Below are positions 23,401-34,900 of a DNA stretch of 64,000 bases, one piece after another (position 1 is the first letter of the stretch; each line of letters begins with the position of its first letter). The position numbers and the translations under genes were made by a program. Source of the stretch: Amia ocellicauda (taxonomy: Eukaryota > Chordata > Actinopteri > Amiiformes > Amiidae); the NCBI RefSeq assembly GCF_036373705.1, contig NC_089864.1, forward strand, positions 113,501-177,500, written 5' to 3'. Below the pieces are notes generated by a model, which worked only from the letters and a program-made list of their open reading frames with translations, searched no databases and was not told the DNA's origin.

Positions 23401-24895
23401 CAAGCAGCAGCGCTCCACCGCCCGCACACAGATGAACGATGCCTCGTCTCGCTCGCACTGCGTGTTCCAGCTGCACATTGAGGGCGAGAACCGCGGCCGC
23501 CAGGCGCGCTGCAAGGGTCAGTCTCTGTGTATGTATGTGACGCAGTGACGGTGTAACAGGCTGTGTGTGTGACGCAGTGACGGTGTAACAGACTGTGTGT
23601 GTGACGCAGTGACGGTGTCTCGGTGTGTGTGTGTGTGTGTGTGTGTGATGCAGTGACGGTGTCTCGGTGTGTGTGTGTGTGTGTGTTGCAGTGACAGTGT
23701 AATGCTCTGTGTGTGTTGTGTTGTGCAGCCATCCTCAGCCTGGTGGACCTGGCGGGGAGTGAGCGCGTGCAGAAGAGCCAGTCTCAGGGCGAGAGGTTCA
23801 AGGAGATGACCGCAATCAACAACTCCCTGAGCACCCTGGGGCTGGTCATCACCGCACTGGCCAACAAGGTATCGCACCGCCCCCCGGCACACCGCACACA
23901 CTCCATCTGCCCCAGGGCACCACACACACACACGCTCTCCACCTCCCTCGGGTTTCAGTGCTGACCTTCTCTCCTCTCCCTCCAGGACTCCTACGTTCCC
24001 TACAGGAACTCCAAGCTGACCTATCTGCTGCAGAGCTGCCTCGGAGGAAACAGCAAGACGTGAGTCTCCCGGGGCTGACCGGGGCGTGTGAGGTCACGTT
24101 GGGCTGGGCTGGGCGGGGTTGTGTGGGGTTGTGCTGGGCTGAGCAGGGTCGTGTTGGGTCACGTCGGGCATGGAGTGACTGCACTGCACTCCCAGCCTCT
24201 CTCTGGCTGACTCCAGTGTGACAGTGAGCATCAGGACGCTGATCTCTTACTCTCTCTCTCCCTCCCTCCCTCCAGACTGATGTTCGTCAACGTGTCTCCA
24301 GAGCCCGAGAGCTTCAGTGAGTCTCTCAACTCTCTGCGCTTCGCCAGCAAGGTCAGTGGGGTCAGAGGTCAGGGGTATTGTACCGTAGTGTCCAGTGTTC
24401 CTGCACTGCAGTGTCCAGTCAGTGACTGTGTCGAGTCTCTGCGATGTTCAGATATTGCATCTCCAGTAACCTCGGCTGTGGTGTCAGACGAGGATTTTGA
24501 AGGTTTTGCGCAAGATAAAGTGCTTAATTGGGAAAACGATGGCAATACAGACAGGTGACCGCGGTTTGGAAGAAGGGGGTGTGAGGGGAGCAGACTGTAC
24601 AGAAGACGCTTCTCTAGCTCAGCTGCTCAACAGAAGACGCAGAATCCAGACTGCAACCCAAATGACACCATTGCCTCAGCAGTTCCACACGATCCTGATC
24701 TGTGCTGTGAAATGAAGGTGTGCTGGCCTGTGTGCAGTGATGTGTGTGGGACTGGGGACAGCTGTAGTCCTGACCTCTGCACTCGAGGGTTATGTTTCTC
24801 TGTAGGGTGGACATGAAGGTCTGTACTCTCTCTCCCTCTCGCTCTCTCAGGTGAACGATTGTGTTATTGGAACTGCATCGGCAAACAAGAAGTGA
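16916..24895 (+). CDS. kifc1: Kinesin-14 family member C1 (KIFC1/HSET), minus-end-directed motor
   Basis: Non-claret-disjunctional-type kinesin that bundles and slides spindle microtubules. Sixteen coding exons: 16916-16927, 17113-17229, 17548-17656, 17761-17817, 17993-18037, 20022-20217, 20474-20639, 20748-20915, 22264-22386, 22699-22983, 23069-23236, 23378-23516, 23729-23868, 23986-24059, 24276-24351, 24851-24895. They give 639 aa in one frame (human 673). The basic N-terminal tail is followed by the stalk, which begins at RPAWDLKG, with coiled coil to about residue 290. The neck and C-terminal motor start at [11 protein letters not shown]. The P-loop GQTGSGKT is at 384-391, NDASSRSH (switch I) at 502-509 and LVDLAGSE (switch II) at 533-540. 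The protein ends shortly after NSLRFASK, as in kinesin-14. The first coding exon supplies only MDKE. Intron 5 holds a Tc1 element. Several introns carry decayed copies of exon edges. Confidence 0.96.
17236..17412 (+). repeat. 33-base minisatellite in kifc1 intron 2
   Basis: Five copies of a unit around CTGCTGCTGTAGTGTGTGCA plus CTGGACAGTGGAC, starting about 8 bases after the donor of the 17113-17229 exon. The period is a multiple of three, and the frame stays open through the whole intron up to the acceptor TAG. Confidence 0.92.
18335..18428. repeat. Perfect 38-bp inverted repeat (hairpin) inside Tc1 copy 1
   Basis: Left arm 18335-18372 and right arm 18391-18428 are exact reverse complements by my reading, separated by 18 bases. 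The right arm ends 43 bases before the transposase ATG at 18472. The same structure with one mismatch is in copy 2 (32588-32625 and 32644-32681). Confidence 0.85.
18472..19500 (+). pseudogene. Tc1-like transposase, one nonsense mutation
   Basis: The frame starts [19 protein letters not shown] and is interrupted by TAG at 18547-18549, where copy 2 has AAG. It is then open to 19500. The HTH region and DDE blocks are present: [12 protein letters not shown] with the first Asp, [12 protein letters not shown] with the second, and [11 protein letters not shown] with the third acidic position. A tandem FANKG duplication sits near the C-terminus. Apart from the stop it looks full length (about 342 codons). 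Confidence 0.9.
20218..20473 (+). repeat. Decayed copies of kifc1 exon edges with CA repeats
   Basis: After the donor at 20218 comes (CA)n. At about 20302-20356 there is a copy of the end of the preceding exon (its CTGGGCCTGGCGCAGGAG ... GAGCTCAGGTACAGCACTGA portion) in which GGGACTGAG brings a stop, followed by another (CA)n. At about 20406-20440 there is a copy of the start of the following exon (CAGGCAGTGCCGTG). Both copies keep splice-like borders. Confidence 0.8.
20675..20726 (+). repeat. Partial copy of the start of the next kifc1 exon
   Basis: The intron segment CCCAGCTGACAGTGCAGGGC continuing through TTCTGACCCATGTC matches the first ~45 bases of the exon at 20748-20915 with a few differences. 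It directly precedes the real exon and has no acceptor of its own. Confidence 0.8.
20916..22263 (+). other. kifc1 intron 8, no further feature
   Basis: The largest late intron of kifc1. I see no conserved coding block, transposase or tandem array in it, only unique AT-balanced sequence with a short CA run near 21958. Confidence 0.5.
22528..22600 (+). repeat. Partial copy of the kifc1 exon encoding the start of the motor domain
   Basis: CACATTGAGCTGCCAGCGCA and the following ~45 bases repeat the 3' half of exon 22264-22386. At the point matching the splice donor the copy reads AACAAGTTATGC instead of AACGAGGTACAC, so the donor is lost. The surrounding intron also repeats CACTGAACACATTGGACAAC units. 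Confidence 0.85.
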
Positions 24896-25207
24896 TCGTG
24901 GAGTGACGGTCGCCTCCTGTGCTGCTCGCCTGTCCCCTCCTGTGCGCTCACATTTCTGCCGGCTGCGCAGAGGGCAGCCTGGCTGTGTCCCTCTCCACCA
25001 CTGACCTCCCCGTGCAGCTCGCCTGTCCCTCTCCTGCCGGGGGCAGCCGAGCTGTGTCCCTCGCTGCCACTGGGTCCCTACCTGTCCTCAGGGACTGGGG
25101 CAGCTCAGTGCCGGGCTGCCGTGGCAGTGTGTATTGTCTCTCCTGTCTCCTGTCTCCTGCTCCATTCTCTCAACTGTACAGAGTTTTAATCGTGTGATAA
25201 AATCCAC

Positions 25208-25213
25208 AATAAA
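25208..25213 (+). terminator. kifc1: Poly(A) signal of kifc1
   Basis: AATAAA about 310 bases after the stop codon at 24893-24895, in a 3' UTR with no other feature. Confidence 0.65.
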
Positions 25214-25439
25214 TCTGCCCTCTTGTATACAGCTCCCTGCGTCTGTGTGTTTGTGCCTGATGGGTTACTTATTCATCCTTTCAATCTAAACTGCTCGATT
25301 GCAACCTCGCAAAGGGCACTACACCAAATCCTAATTGTGTGGCTGTGTGAGCTGAAGTAACAGTGTAGTAGAACAGTGCTGTTTAGTAGGGGGCTGTGCT
25401 GTAGTGATTTTACAATGTGGTCAATTGTAACATTTCTTC

Positions 25440-25808
25440 TAAGAAGGATTGTTGAGTATGAAACTACCGCCATCTTGGCTCCCATCCGAGGCCGCCAGTG
25501 CCGTGTGGAAAGCGAGACAGTGATCCAAGATGGTGGACTCAAACGTGCAGTTTCTTCTACGGGCAACAGAGTTCGTATCACCGGTTCCCATGCTCATTTT
25601 GTGTCGGCCGATGTCTGCGCCGAGTAAGCCGTCTGGCGGCCGCGCCTTTAAGCAGCCGCTCCGCAGAGCAGGCGGCCCGGGGCTCCACTCGCCTGGCGCC
25701 GCACAGCCTGCACTCCGCTCGGGCTGCCCGGGACACGCAGCCTTCCCTCGGGTGGGTGCCGCACGACCCCCGGATTCCCCCAGGCGGGCTCTGTCCGATA
25801 CCATACCG
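25440..25808 (+). promoter_or_regulatory. Probable promoter and first non-coding exon of zbtb22 copy B
   Basis: GC/CpG-rich segment with CCGCCATCTTGG at 25467-25478 and AAGATGGTGG near 25527 (YY1-type motifs). It ends in CATACCG at a consensus donor GTGAGTG at 25809. The next acceptor in this orientation is the one 5 bases before the copy B start codon. Start of transcription not determined. Confidence 0.45.
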
Positions 25809-25959
25809 GTGAGTGCAGCGCGACAGCCGTGCTGCTGATGAGGAGGAAGAGGAGGAGGATAATAACGATGCAAAGCGTGCAGTGCAGTATCGCGTGTGTT
25901 GTGTTGTGCAGCAGGAGCGCAGAGATCAGCAGTGGCCGTCAGTGCAGGATGGCATGGTG

Positions 25960-26470
25960 CATACTGTAGTATTATAGTGCATACTGTAGTATTACAGCAG
26001 TGCCGTGGGATAGAGTGCAGTGTGGTACAGTGTAGTATTATAGCAGTGCAGTGTGGTAGAGTGCAGTATTATAGTCGTGCAGTGTGGTACAGTGTAGTAT
26101 TATAGCAGTGCAGTGTGGTAATGCAGTATTATAACAGTGCAGTGTGGTAGAGTGTAGTATTATAGCAGTGCAGTGTGGTAGAGTGTAGTATAGCAGTGCA
26201 GTGTGGTAGAGTGCAGTATTATAGCAGTGCAGTGTGGTAGAGTGCAGTATTATAGCAGTGCAGTGTGGTAGAGAGCAGTATTATAGCAGTGCAGTGTGGT
26301 ACAGTGTAGTATTATAGCAGTGCAGTGTGGTAGAGTGCAGTATTATAGCAGTGTGGTGTGGTAGAGTGCAGTATTATAGCAGTGCAGTGTGGTAGAGAGC
26401 AGTATTATAGCAGTGCAGTGTGGTGTGGTAGAGTGCAGTATTATAGCAGTGCAGTGTGGTAGAGTAGTAT
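25960..26470 (+). repeat. ~29-base minisatellite in zbtb22 copy B intron 1
   Basis: About 18 copies of a unit around GCAGTGTGGTAGAGTGCAGT plus ATTATA, shortly after the non-coding exon. The rest of the intron (26471-27158) has no recognised feature. Confidence 0.9.
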
Positions 26471-27163
26471 GATGCACTGTAGCCTCGTATTGTCCTTTAT
26501 TATTATTAGACTGACTGACCTACGGGAATCGCCATCCTCATGTATAAGCAGCCGCACAGCTACACTCGTGTAAAGGGCTGGACGCACTCGGCCGCCGGTG
26601 TCTACCCCCGCGACTTGTAGCTTCATAAGTGTTCAAATGGACTTTGAAAAGGTCATTCGGGACCATGGGGGTCCACTGTTTTCGGAAATGTTCGTCAAAT
26701 GGTGCTGTGATCCGTCGCCCCGATAGTTTCATTGAATCGCCTTGAATCCTCGGGCTCGATTACAGACGCCGTTCGGGCAGAGGGGCTCCCGAGGCGGGCT
26801 GTTAGGCTGTCAACACCGCGCTGACTCCCGACATCCGAGAGAGGAGACGTCTGGCGGTTTTGTGTGCGGTTTCTGTTTTATTGTTGCTGTTGATATGTAA
26901 ATGTATGTGTTCACGATATATTTATTTACTTTTTAGTTTGCCGGATTCTTTCATCTGTATTTTGTTTTAAATGAATAATTCGTATATTTTAGGTGACAGT
27001 GAAGTACAGTAGGACATTAGACGGGTTTTGTGTGAACACGGTTGCAAACACTATGCTGTATTAATACCTGACAGCGATCTATTTCTGTTATTACAATTAT
27101 AAATAATAAAACAGCACAACACAGTGCATCACAGTAAGTCAGTCTGCATCTCCCCCAGGTGCC

Positions 27164-30100
27164 ATGTCCGGCTGCAGCGCTGAGGGGGGCGTGTGGGAGG
27201 TGCAGGTGAGCTTCCCCTCGGTGCGGGGGGCGGTTCTGGCCGGTCTGAACCGGCAGCGTCTGGAGGGGCAGTTGTGTGACCTGGCCATCGAGGTGCAGGG
27301 CCAGGTGTTCCACGCACACCGCTGCGTGCTGGCAGCCTCCTCGCCATACTTCCACGACCAGGTAACACCCCTGTGCACCTGTACTGGGATACAACACCCC
27401 TGTGCACCTGTACTGGGATACAACACCCCTGTGCACCTGTACTAGGATACAACACCCTGTACACCTATACTGGGATACAACACCCCTGTACACCTGTACT
27501 GTAAAACAACACACCTGTACTGGGATACAACACCCCTGTACACCTGTACTGGGATACAACACCCCTGTGCATCTGTACTGTAAAACAACACACCTGTACT
27601 GGGATACAACACCCCAGTATTGGAATACAACACCCCTGTACACCTGTACTGGGATACAACACACCTGTACTGTAAAACAACACACCTGTACTCAGATACA
27701 ATACCCCTGTGCACCTGTACTGTAAAACAGCACACCTGTACTGAGATACAATGCACCTGTACTATAAAACAACACCCCTGTACACCTGTACTGTAAAGCA
27801 ACACCTCTGTACTGGAATACAACACACCTGTACTGTAAAACAACACACCTGTACTGGAATACAAAACACCTGTACACCTGGACTGGAATACAGCTGTGCT
27901 GTAGTGTAGTGACACACCTGTACTGGAATACAACACATCTGTACTGGAATACAACACACCTGTGCACCTGTACAGCACTGAGGCACACCTGAACTGTAAT
28001 ACAACACACATGTACAGCACTGGGATACACCTGTACTGTATACAACTGTGCTGTAGTGTAGTGACACCCCTGTACTGTAAAACAACACAACTGTGCTGTA
28101 ATACAATACACCTACAGTGTAATACAGCACACCTATATGATGACACATCTGTACAGTTCTGGAACACCTGTGCTGTAATACAACACACTTGTGCTGTGCT
28201 GTTGTGACACACTTGTGCTGTGCTGTAGTGACACCCCTGTGACCCCCCTGCGCTGTAGTGACACCTCTGTAACCCCCCTGCGCTGTAGTGACACCCTTGT
28301 GACCCCCCTGCGCTGCAGTGACACCCCTGTGACACCCCTGCGCTGTAGTGACCCCCCTGCGCTGCAGTGACACCCCTGTGACCCCCTGCGCTGCTCCTCC
28401 CCCAGGTGCTGCTGAAGAAGGTGTCCAGCGTGTGTCTGCCCTCAGTGCTGGACCCGGGGGCCGTGGAGAGCGTGCTGTCCAGCGTCTACACCGGCCGGCT
28501 GGCCATGCTGGGGGCGGACGTGCTGAGCTACCTGACGGTGGCCAGCGTGCTGCAGCTGTGGCACATCGTGGACAAGTGCACTGAGCTGCTGCGGGGCGCG
28601 GGGGGCGCCGGCGCTGGGCTGGGGGGGCTGCGCAGGGGCCGGGGGGGCGGCTCCCACCCTCAGCTGAACCCTGGCTGCATCAGCAGCAGCAGCTGCGTCA
28701 ACGTGAACCCGGCCGACTCGCACTCCCACCCCCCCGCCCTGGCGCCCCACGCCCTCGCTGCTCCGCCCATCTCTGCGTCCGCCAACCGGCCCGGGGAGAG
28801 CCAGTCCCCCAGCAGCAGCAACTACTTCAGCCCCCGGGAGGTGGGCTCCAGCGGAGCGGGGGGGGCGCTGGGCGGCGTGGGGGGCGGGGCCTTCCTGATC
28901 GAGGAGGACGAGGAGGAGGAAGAGCGGCATCAGGAAGAGGAGGTGATGGAGGAGGAGAGGGACAGGCAGGCGGAGCGGCTGCTCTGCGCCCGCCGGAGGG
29001 AACCGGGCGGTGCCGTGGTGGAGCCGGCAGATAGCGTGGGGGGGCCCTCGTGCCAGGACGGGGACGCCGCCCCGCCCCGCTCCTCCACCCCGCCCCCCCC
29101 GCTCCCACTCCAGAGGAGGCCGGCGCCCAGCCGCCCCCGCCTGCTGCCGCACAGACACTGGGTGGTGGTGAAGACCGAGCGGCCAGCCGAGGAAGAGGTC
29201 ATCGAAGGGGCGCGGGCCACTGGGGGGGCCGGGCCGGAGGACGAGGAGGACGAGGAGGAGGAAGAGGAGAGGGAGAGAGAGAGGGAGCTCAGTATCTCTG
29301 ATGTCAGGACGCTGTCCGGGGTGGCGGAGCTGCACTGCAGGGCTGGAGCCGGGCTGGAGGCTCAGGTGCGTGTGTGTGTGTGTGCGCATGAGTATGCACG
29401 TGAGTGTGCACGTGTGTGTGTGTGTTTTAATCCCTTCTTTCTCTTTCCCTCCTCTCCATGTCCTCCCTTTCTCTCAGGTGGATTTCTGCGAGTCGTCCAG
29501 CGACTACATCCCCTTCGACCCCCCTGCCCCGCCGGCCGACCGGCCCCTCCACGCAGGTCACCACAGCGGCCTGGCCCCCGGGACCCCGGCCGCCCCGCCC
29601 CCGGCACCCGCCGCCCACGCACAGCTGCTCCCCCTCGACATGCAGGGCAACCAGATCCTGCTGTACAGCCAGGCCCCCCCCCCGGCAGGCCCCGCCTCGC
29701 CCCCGGGAACGCTGGCACTGAAGGGGGTTGGGCCCGTGGGGGCGGGGCTGGTGTTCAGCATGGAGTGTGCCGGTGCGGCGGCGGGGGCCGGGGCCGTGGC
29801 CGCCTCCTCCAACAGCACCGCGAGCGGCAGCCGTGTGTTCATGTGCCACTGCGGGAAGAGCTTCACGCACAAGAGCATGCGTGACCGGCACGTCAACATG
29901 CACCTGAACCTGCGGCCCTTCGGCTGCCCCATCTGCGCCAAGCGCTTCAAGATGAAGCACCACCTGACCGAGCACATGAAGACACACACAGGCCTGAAGC
30001 CCTACCGCTGCCCCGCCTGCCAGCGTCAGTTCATGTGGAGGGACAGCTACATGCGGCACCGCGCGCACTGCGACCGGCGGGGTGGTGGCGCGGCGGGGCC

Positions 30101-30347
30101 GGAGGCGGGGGCGGCGGCCCTGGGTCCCCAGGGTGCGCGTGACGGCGGCGGGGGGGGCCCGGCGGACTCAGAGGGCGGCGGCGGTGGGATCCCCCTGCTC
30201 TCGGGGGGCGGGGGCCGGGCAGCGGTGGGGGACGTGCTCCTGGTGTCGCCGCAGCACGGTGTGGGGGGGTTCGGTGGTGCCAGGGGGGGCGTCTGTGGCG
30301 AGGATGACGTGTGCAAGGTGGGAGTGCGGGAGAGTGACGTCACTTAG
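27164..30347 (+). CDS. zbtb22: BTB zinc-finger protein ZBTB22, copy B
   Basis: Probable nuclear transcription factor. Coding exons are 27164-27361, 28406-29365 and 29478-30347, all phase 0, giving 675 aa. The N-terminal BTB domain (about 12-135) contains SFPSVRGAVLAGLNRQRLEG, SSPYFHDQVLLK and LQLWHIVDKCTELL, as in mammalian ZBTB22. A long Pro/Gly/acidic linker follows. Three C2H2 fingers lie at about 506-583 (CHCGKSFTHKSMRDRH, CPICAKRFKMKHHLTEH, CPACQRQFMWRDSYMRH), joined by the canonical HTGLKPY linker. The finger set keeps the family pattern, so this copy is the better ortholog; copy A at 3498-7652 has lost one finger. The ATG sits 5 bases after an acceptor, so the 5' exon is non-coding. 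Confidence 0.92.
27362..28400 (+). repeat. Intron-filling minisatellite of zbtb22 copy B
   Basis: The 1,044-base intron is almost entirely repeat. From the donor on, units around CACCTGTACTGGGATACAAC predominate. From about 28190 they change to GACACCCCTGTGACCCCCCT with GCGCTGTAGT, up to the acceptor. The unit sequences match those in the homologous intron of copy A. Confidence 0.92.
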
Positions 30348-30551
30348 AGAGAGAGAGAGAGAGAGTGATTGTGAGAGATGAGTGAGAGAGAGAGAGAGTG
30401 TAGGTGTGTATATAAGAACACTTTGTATGTATTTGTCATTGTGTGTGAGAGAGAGAGCGAGGAGGGAGGGGTTTTACAGTGCAGACGGAGGGAGAGCAGT
30501 GGAGTTGGGGAGTCAGTCTATCTGCAGCTGCACTCTGACCCCCAGCCTGTA

Positions 30552-30557
30552 AATAAA
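30552..30557 (+). terminator. zbtb22: Poly(A) signal of zbtb22 copy B
   Basis: AATAAA about 205 bases after the stop codon. The 3' UTR contains (GA)n tracts. Confidence 0.55.
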
Positions 30558-30607
30558 CCCACTGTAGCTCTAGACACGTTATACAACTGTACATACATAC
30601 AGATATA

Positions 30608-30691
30608 CTTTAATATAGACACTGACAGACTGTCTGACACACTGACTGACTGACACACTGACAGACTGACTGACTGACTGACTGACACACT

Positions 30692-30722
<31 letters not shown>

Positions 30723-30832
30723 AGACTTAAACACTTAACTGACTGACACACTGACTGACTGATACGCTGGCTGACTGACACACTGGCTGACTGACACACT
30801 AACTGACTGACACACTGACTGACACACTGTTA
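30608..30832. repeat. (CTGA)n / ACTGACTGACACACTG simple-repeat block
   Basis: Tetranucleotide-derived repeat. Related blocks occur at 33943-34005, 35652-35797, 37770-37935 and 39105-39183, mostly inside dnase2 and gpsm3 introns. Confidence 0.9.
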
Positions 30833-31860
30833 GAGGGAGCAACAGGTAACAGAATTGTTTCTTTAAGAAGCGAATCTGTTCTGTTGGATCTCACTGTATT
30901 TAATTTATTTTAGTATTTTTTTACGTGTGTTTTCAGCAATACAGACACTAGGGCAGTGTCAGCATGCTGTGGATTGTACTGCGCTGCCTGGGGGGCGGGG
31001 GGGGTACTACACCAACAAACAAGCAGAAAACTCCCACAATCCCTTGCGGCTGGATTATTCCTCCAGAACTATCAGTGACTGTGCTGCTGGGCTGATGAAG
31101 AGGAGGAAGATGGGTGGATACAATAACTACAGCTCCCAGAAGCCTCTGTGTCTGGATCCTTGACTGTCAGCAAGTGCAGGGGGCAGCGAGCTCTGGACAG
31201 TGTCTGTGTGGGACAGAGACAGATGGGACTCTGGACAGTGTGTCCATGTGGGACAGAGACGGGCCGGACTCTGAACAGTGTGGCTGTGTGGGACAGAGAC
31301 AGACGGGACTCTGGACAGTGTGTCTAGGGAGGACAGACTCTGGGACGCTGCCCGGTCGTGCTGTGTTGCTGCTGTACAGATCTGTGTGATTCTGTTGATC
31401 GTCTGTTAATAACATTGCTGTTTCGATTACCAAGACATTAAACAGGAGGCCCAGACTCCGCCCTCTGGGGCCTTCATTCCTCCGCCCGATCCCTCCTTTC
31501 GGTTCTTCTCTCTCTCGTTCTTAATTTTCTCTTTCGTTGTGTTTCCCATTTTGGTTCTGGTATGAAAGCTCTGTCCATCAGGGAGGGCAGGATGGACAGA
31601 GAGAAACAGAGTTACGGAAGAGAGAAGGAGGGAGAGAAGCAGAGTTACAAAATTGAGAGGGAGGGAGAGGGAAGCAGAGTTACAGAAGAGAGGGGGAGAT
31701 GGACAGAGATGGACAGAGAAGGAGGGAGAGTGGGAGATGGAGAGAGGGATAGCCAGAGAAGCAGAGTTACAGAAGAGAGGGGGAGGGAGAGGGGGGCATC
31801 GATTGACGGACAGACACAGGGAGGGATGCCGACACCAGTACATTGTTGATCCGAGTGGCT
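30833..31860. other. Intergenic stretch between zbtb22 copy B and dnase2 (tail to tail)
   Basis: No gene supported. It contains a four-copy ~40-base repeat (31196-31335, GGACAGTGTGTCTGTGTGGG type) and purine-rich repeats with AGAAGCAGAGTTACAGAAGA (about 31600-31790). Confidence 0.6.
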
Positions 31861-31861
31861 C

Positions 31862-31867
31862 TTTATT
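31862..31867 (-). terminator. dnase2: Poly(A) signal of dnase2
   Basis: AATAAA on the minus strand only about 60 bases beyond the stop codon, implying a very short 3' UTR. Confidence 0.55.
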
Positions 31868-31926
31868 CAGTGCAGTAACAGCTCCAGTGGACACTCCGTC
31901 CCCTCCCTCTCTCTCCCTCCCTCTCT

Positions 31927-34900
31927 CTAGCAGTCCTCGAACTCCAGTACAGCGGTCCTGTACGCCTTCCACACCTCCACCTCCTGCACACACACCGTCC
32001 CTCCCCCTCTCCTCTCCTCCGCCAGGTTGCGGTTGATGTCTCCCACGCAGACCCAGCCCCCCCCCTCTCCTGGCTGGCCCTGTCCCTCCACACTCACTGC
32101 CCACTTGGAGTGATCCTGCGTGGATTTGAACGGCTCCACACCTCCCCCGCCCCCCCCGGGCCCGATGCGCTGCACGTTCAGCACCCGCTGGCTGAGGGAG
32201 CAGTTGGAGGGCAGAACTCCGGCCGAGCGGCGCCAGAACTGCACCAACAGGTCCGACTGCAGGGAGGGAGCGACCCAGGACACATAGAGGTCTGTACAGA
32301 GAGAGAGAGAGAGAGAGAGAGAGGGATTCATACAGTACAGTGAGGGATTCATACAGTACAGTGAGGGAAAAAAGTATTTGATCCCCTGCTGATTTTGTAC
32401 GTTTGCCCACTGACAAAGAAATGATCAGCCTATAATTTTAATGGTAGGTGTATTTTAACAGTGAGAGACAGAATAACAGCAAAAAAATCCAGAAAAACGC
32501 ATTTCAAAAAAGTTTTAATTTTTTTTGCATATTAATGAGGGAAATAAGTATTTGATCCCCTATCAATCAGCAAGATTTCTGGCTCCCAGGTGTCTTTTAT
32601 ACAGGTAACGAGCTGAGATTAGGAGCACTCTCTTAAAGGGACTCTCCTAATCTCAGCTCGCTACCTGTATAAAAGACACCTGTCCACAGAAGCAATCAAT
32701 CAATCAGATTCCAAACTCTCCACCATGGCCAAGACCAAAGAGCTGTCCAAGGATGTCAGGGACAAGATTGTAGACCTACACAAGGCTGGAATGGGCTATA
32801 AGACCATCGCCAAGCAGCTTGGTGAGAAGGTGACAACAGTTGGTGCGATTATTCGCAAATGGAAGAAACACAAAATAACTGTCAGTCTCCCTTGGTCTGG
32901 GGCTCCATGCAAGATCTCACCTCGTGGAGTTGCAATGATCATGAGAACGGTGAGGAATCAGCCCAGAACTACACGGGAGGATCTTGTTAATGATCTCAAG
33001 GCAGCTGGGACCATAGTCACCAAGAAAACAATTGGTAACACACTACGCCGTGAAGGACTGAAATCCTGCAGCGCCCGCAAGGTCCCCCTGCTCAAGAAAG
33101 CACATGTACAGGCCCGTCTGAAGTTTGCCAACATCCGAATGATTCCGAGGAGAACTGGGTGAAAGTGTTGTGGTCAGATGAGACCAAAATCGAGCTCTTT
33201 GGCATCAACTCAACTCGCCGTGTTTGGAGTAGGAGGAATGACCCCAAGAACACCATCCCTACCGTCAAACATGGAGGTGGAAACATTATGCTTTTGGGGT
33301 GTTTTTCTGCTAAGGGGACAGGACAACTGCACCGCATCAAAGGGACGATGGACGGGGCCATGTACCGTCAAATCTTGGGTGAGAACCTCCTTCCCTCAGC
33401 CAGGGCATTGAAAATGGGTCGTGGATGGGTATTCCAGCATGACAATGACCAAAACACACAGCCAAGGCAACAAAGGAGTGGCTCAAGAAGAAGCACATTA
33501 AGGTCCTGGAGTGACCTAGCCAGTCTCCAGAACTTAATCCCATAGAAAATCTGTGGAGGGAGCTGAAGGTTCGAGTTGCCAAACGTCAGCCTCGAAACCT
33601 TAATGACTTGGAGAGGATCTGTAGAGAGGAGTGGGACAAAATCCCTCCTGAGATGTGTGCAAACCTGGTGGCCAACTACAAGAAACGTCTGACCTCTGTG
33701 ATTGCCAACAAGGCTTTTGCCACCAAGTACTAAGTCGAAGGGGTCAAATACTTATTTCCCTCATTAACATGCAAATCAATTTATAACTTTTTTGAAATGC
33801 GTTTTTCTGGATTATTTTGTTGTTATTCTGTCTCTCACTGTTAAAATACACCTACCATTAAAATTATAGACTGATCATTTCTTTGTCAGTGGCCAAACGT
33901 ACAAAATCAGCAGAGGATCAAATACTTTTTTCCCTCACTGTATACACTGACTGACTGACACACTGACTGACTGACTGATACACTGACTGACTGACACACT
34001 GATGGGGGGTCTCACCGTCACCGAAGGAGGCGCTCTTGGCGAAGCTGGTGAAGGACGCCCCCCCCAGAGACAGCAGGGACGCACTGCGGTTGTCCCGCTC
34101 GGCGAGGGAGCGCGGGGGGGGCGGCGGCGCGCGGTCCTTCCTGCAGAGCTGGTTGAGGGCGGGCAGGACGGAGGCGAGTGCGGGGGGCACGGAGCAGTCG
34201 TACACCAGGGGCTGGTTGAGCTGCAGCTGCTCTCCTGCGACAGAGCAGACACACCGTCACTGTCGCCGTGGTGACTCGGACGAGCTGTTCTTCTCAGTAT
34301 GGTTGCTATGGTTACAAGGTATTGCTGGTCGCCGTGGTGACTACAGTGCCTGACAACAGTAACTAGGTAACTGACGGTCACTATGGCAGCAGGAATTGTC
34401 AAGCGTCTCTATGGAAACTGGCAACACAGTGACGGTGTCGTTAGGCACGACACAGCGGCGGTGGCTGTGGTGACCGGAGGCAGCCGGGCCGCGGGGCTCA
34501 CCGATGCTCTGGAACCGCTCCACAGGGAAGGTCACGCACAGGAAGTTCTGTCCGTTCTCCACCCCTGTCTCCGGGTACGAGAACGTGCCCACTTCCTGTC
34601 TCGGGGGGAAGTGAGGCGTGCTGTGGACCAACCAGAAGCCCTGAGTCTTGTCCAATAGGACCACACCTAGAGAGAGGCAGAGCAGCTACTGAGCACACTG
34701 ATTACAGATCCACACCCACACTCCCGACACAGACCCCACCGACACACTACAGACACTCCCGACACAGACCCCACTGACACTCCCGACACAGTCCCCACCC
34801 ACACAGACCCCACCAACACAGACCCCACCCACACTCCCGACATTGTCCCCACAGACACAGACCCCACTGACACTCCCGACAGTCCCCACCCACACAGACC

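Noticed and set aside
25498-25838. Possible coding first exon for zbtb22 copy B (about 100 codons)
   Set aside because: The downstream acceptor is followed by only GTGCC before the start codon used in both copies. The frame has no family resemblance, so I treat it as 5' UTR.
31927-32352. Tapasin, expected next to zbtb22
   Set aside because: The conserved residues ([19 protein letters not shown]) are those of DNase II; no immunoglobulin-type domain is present.
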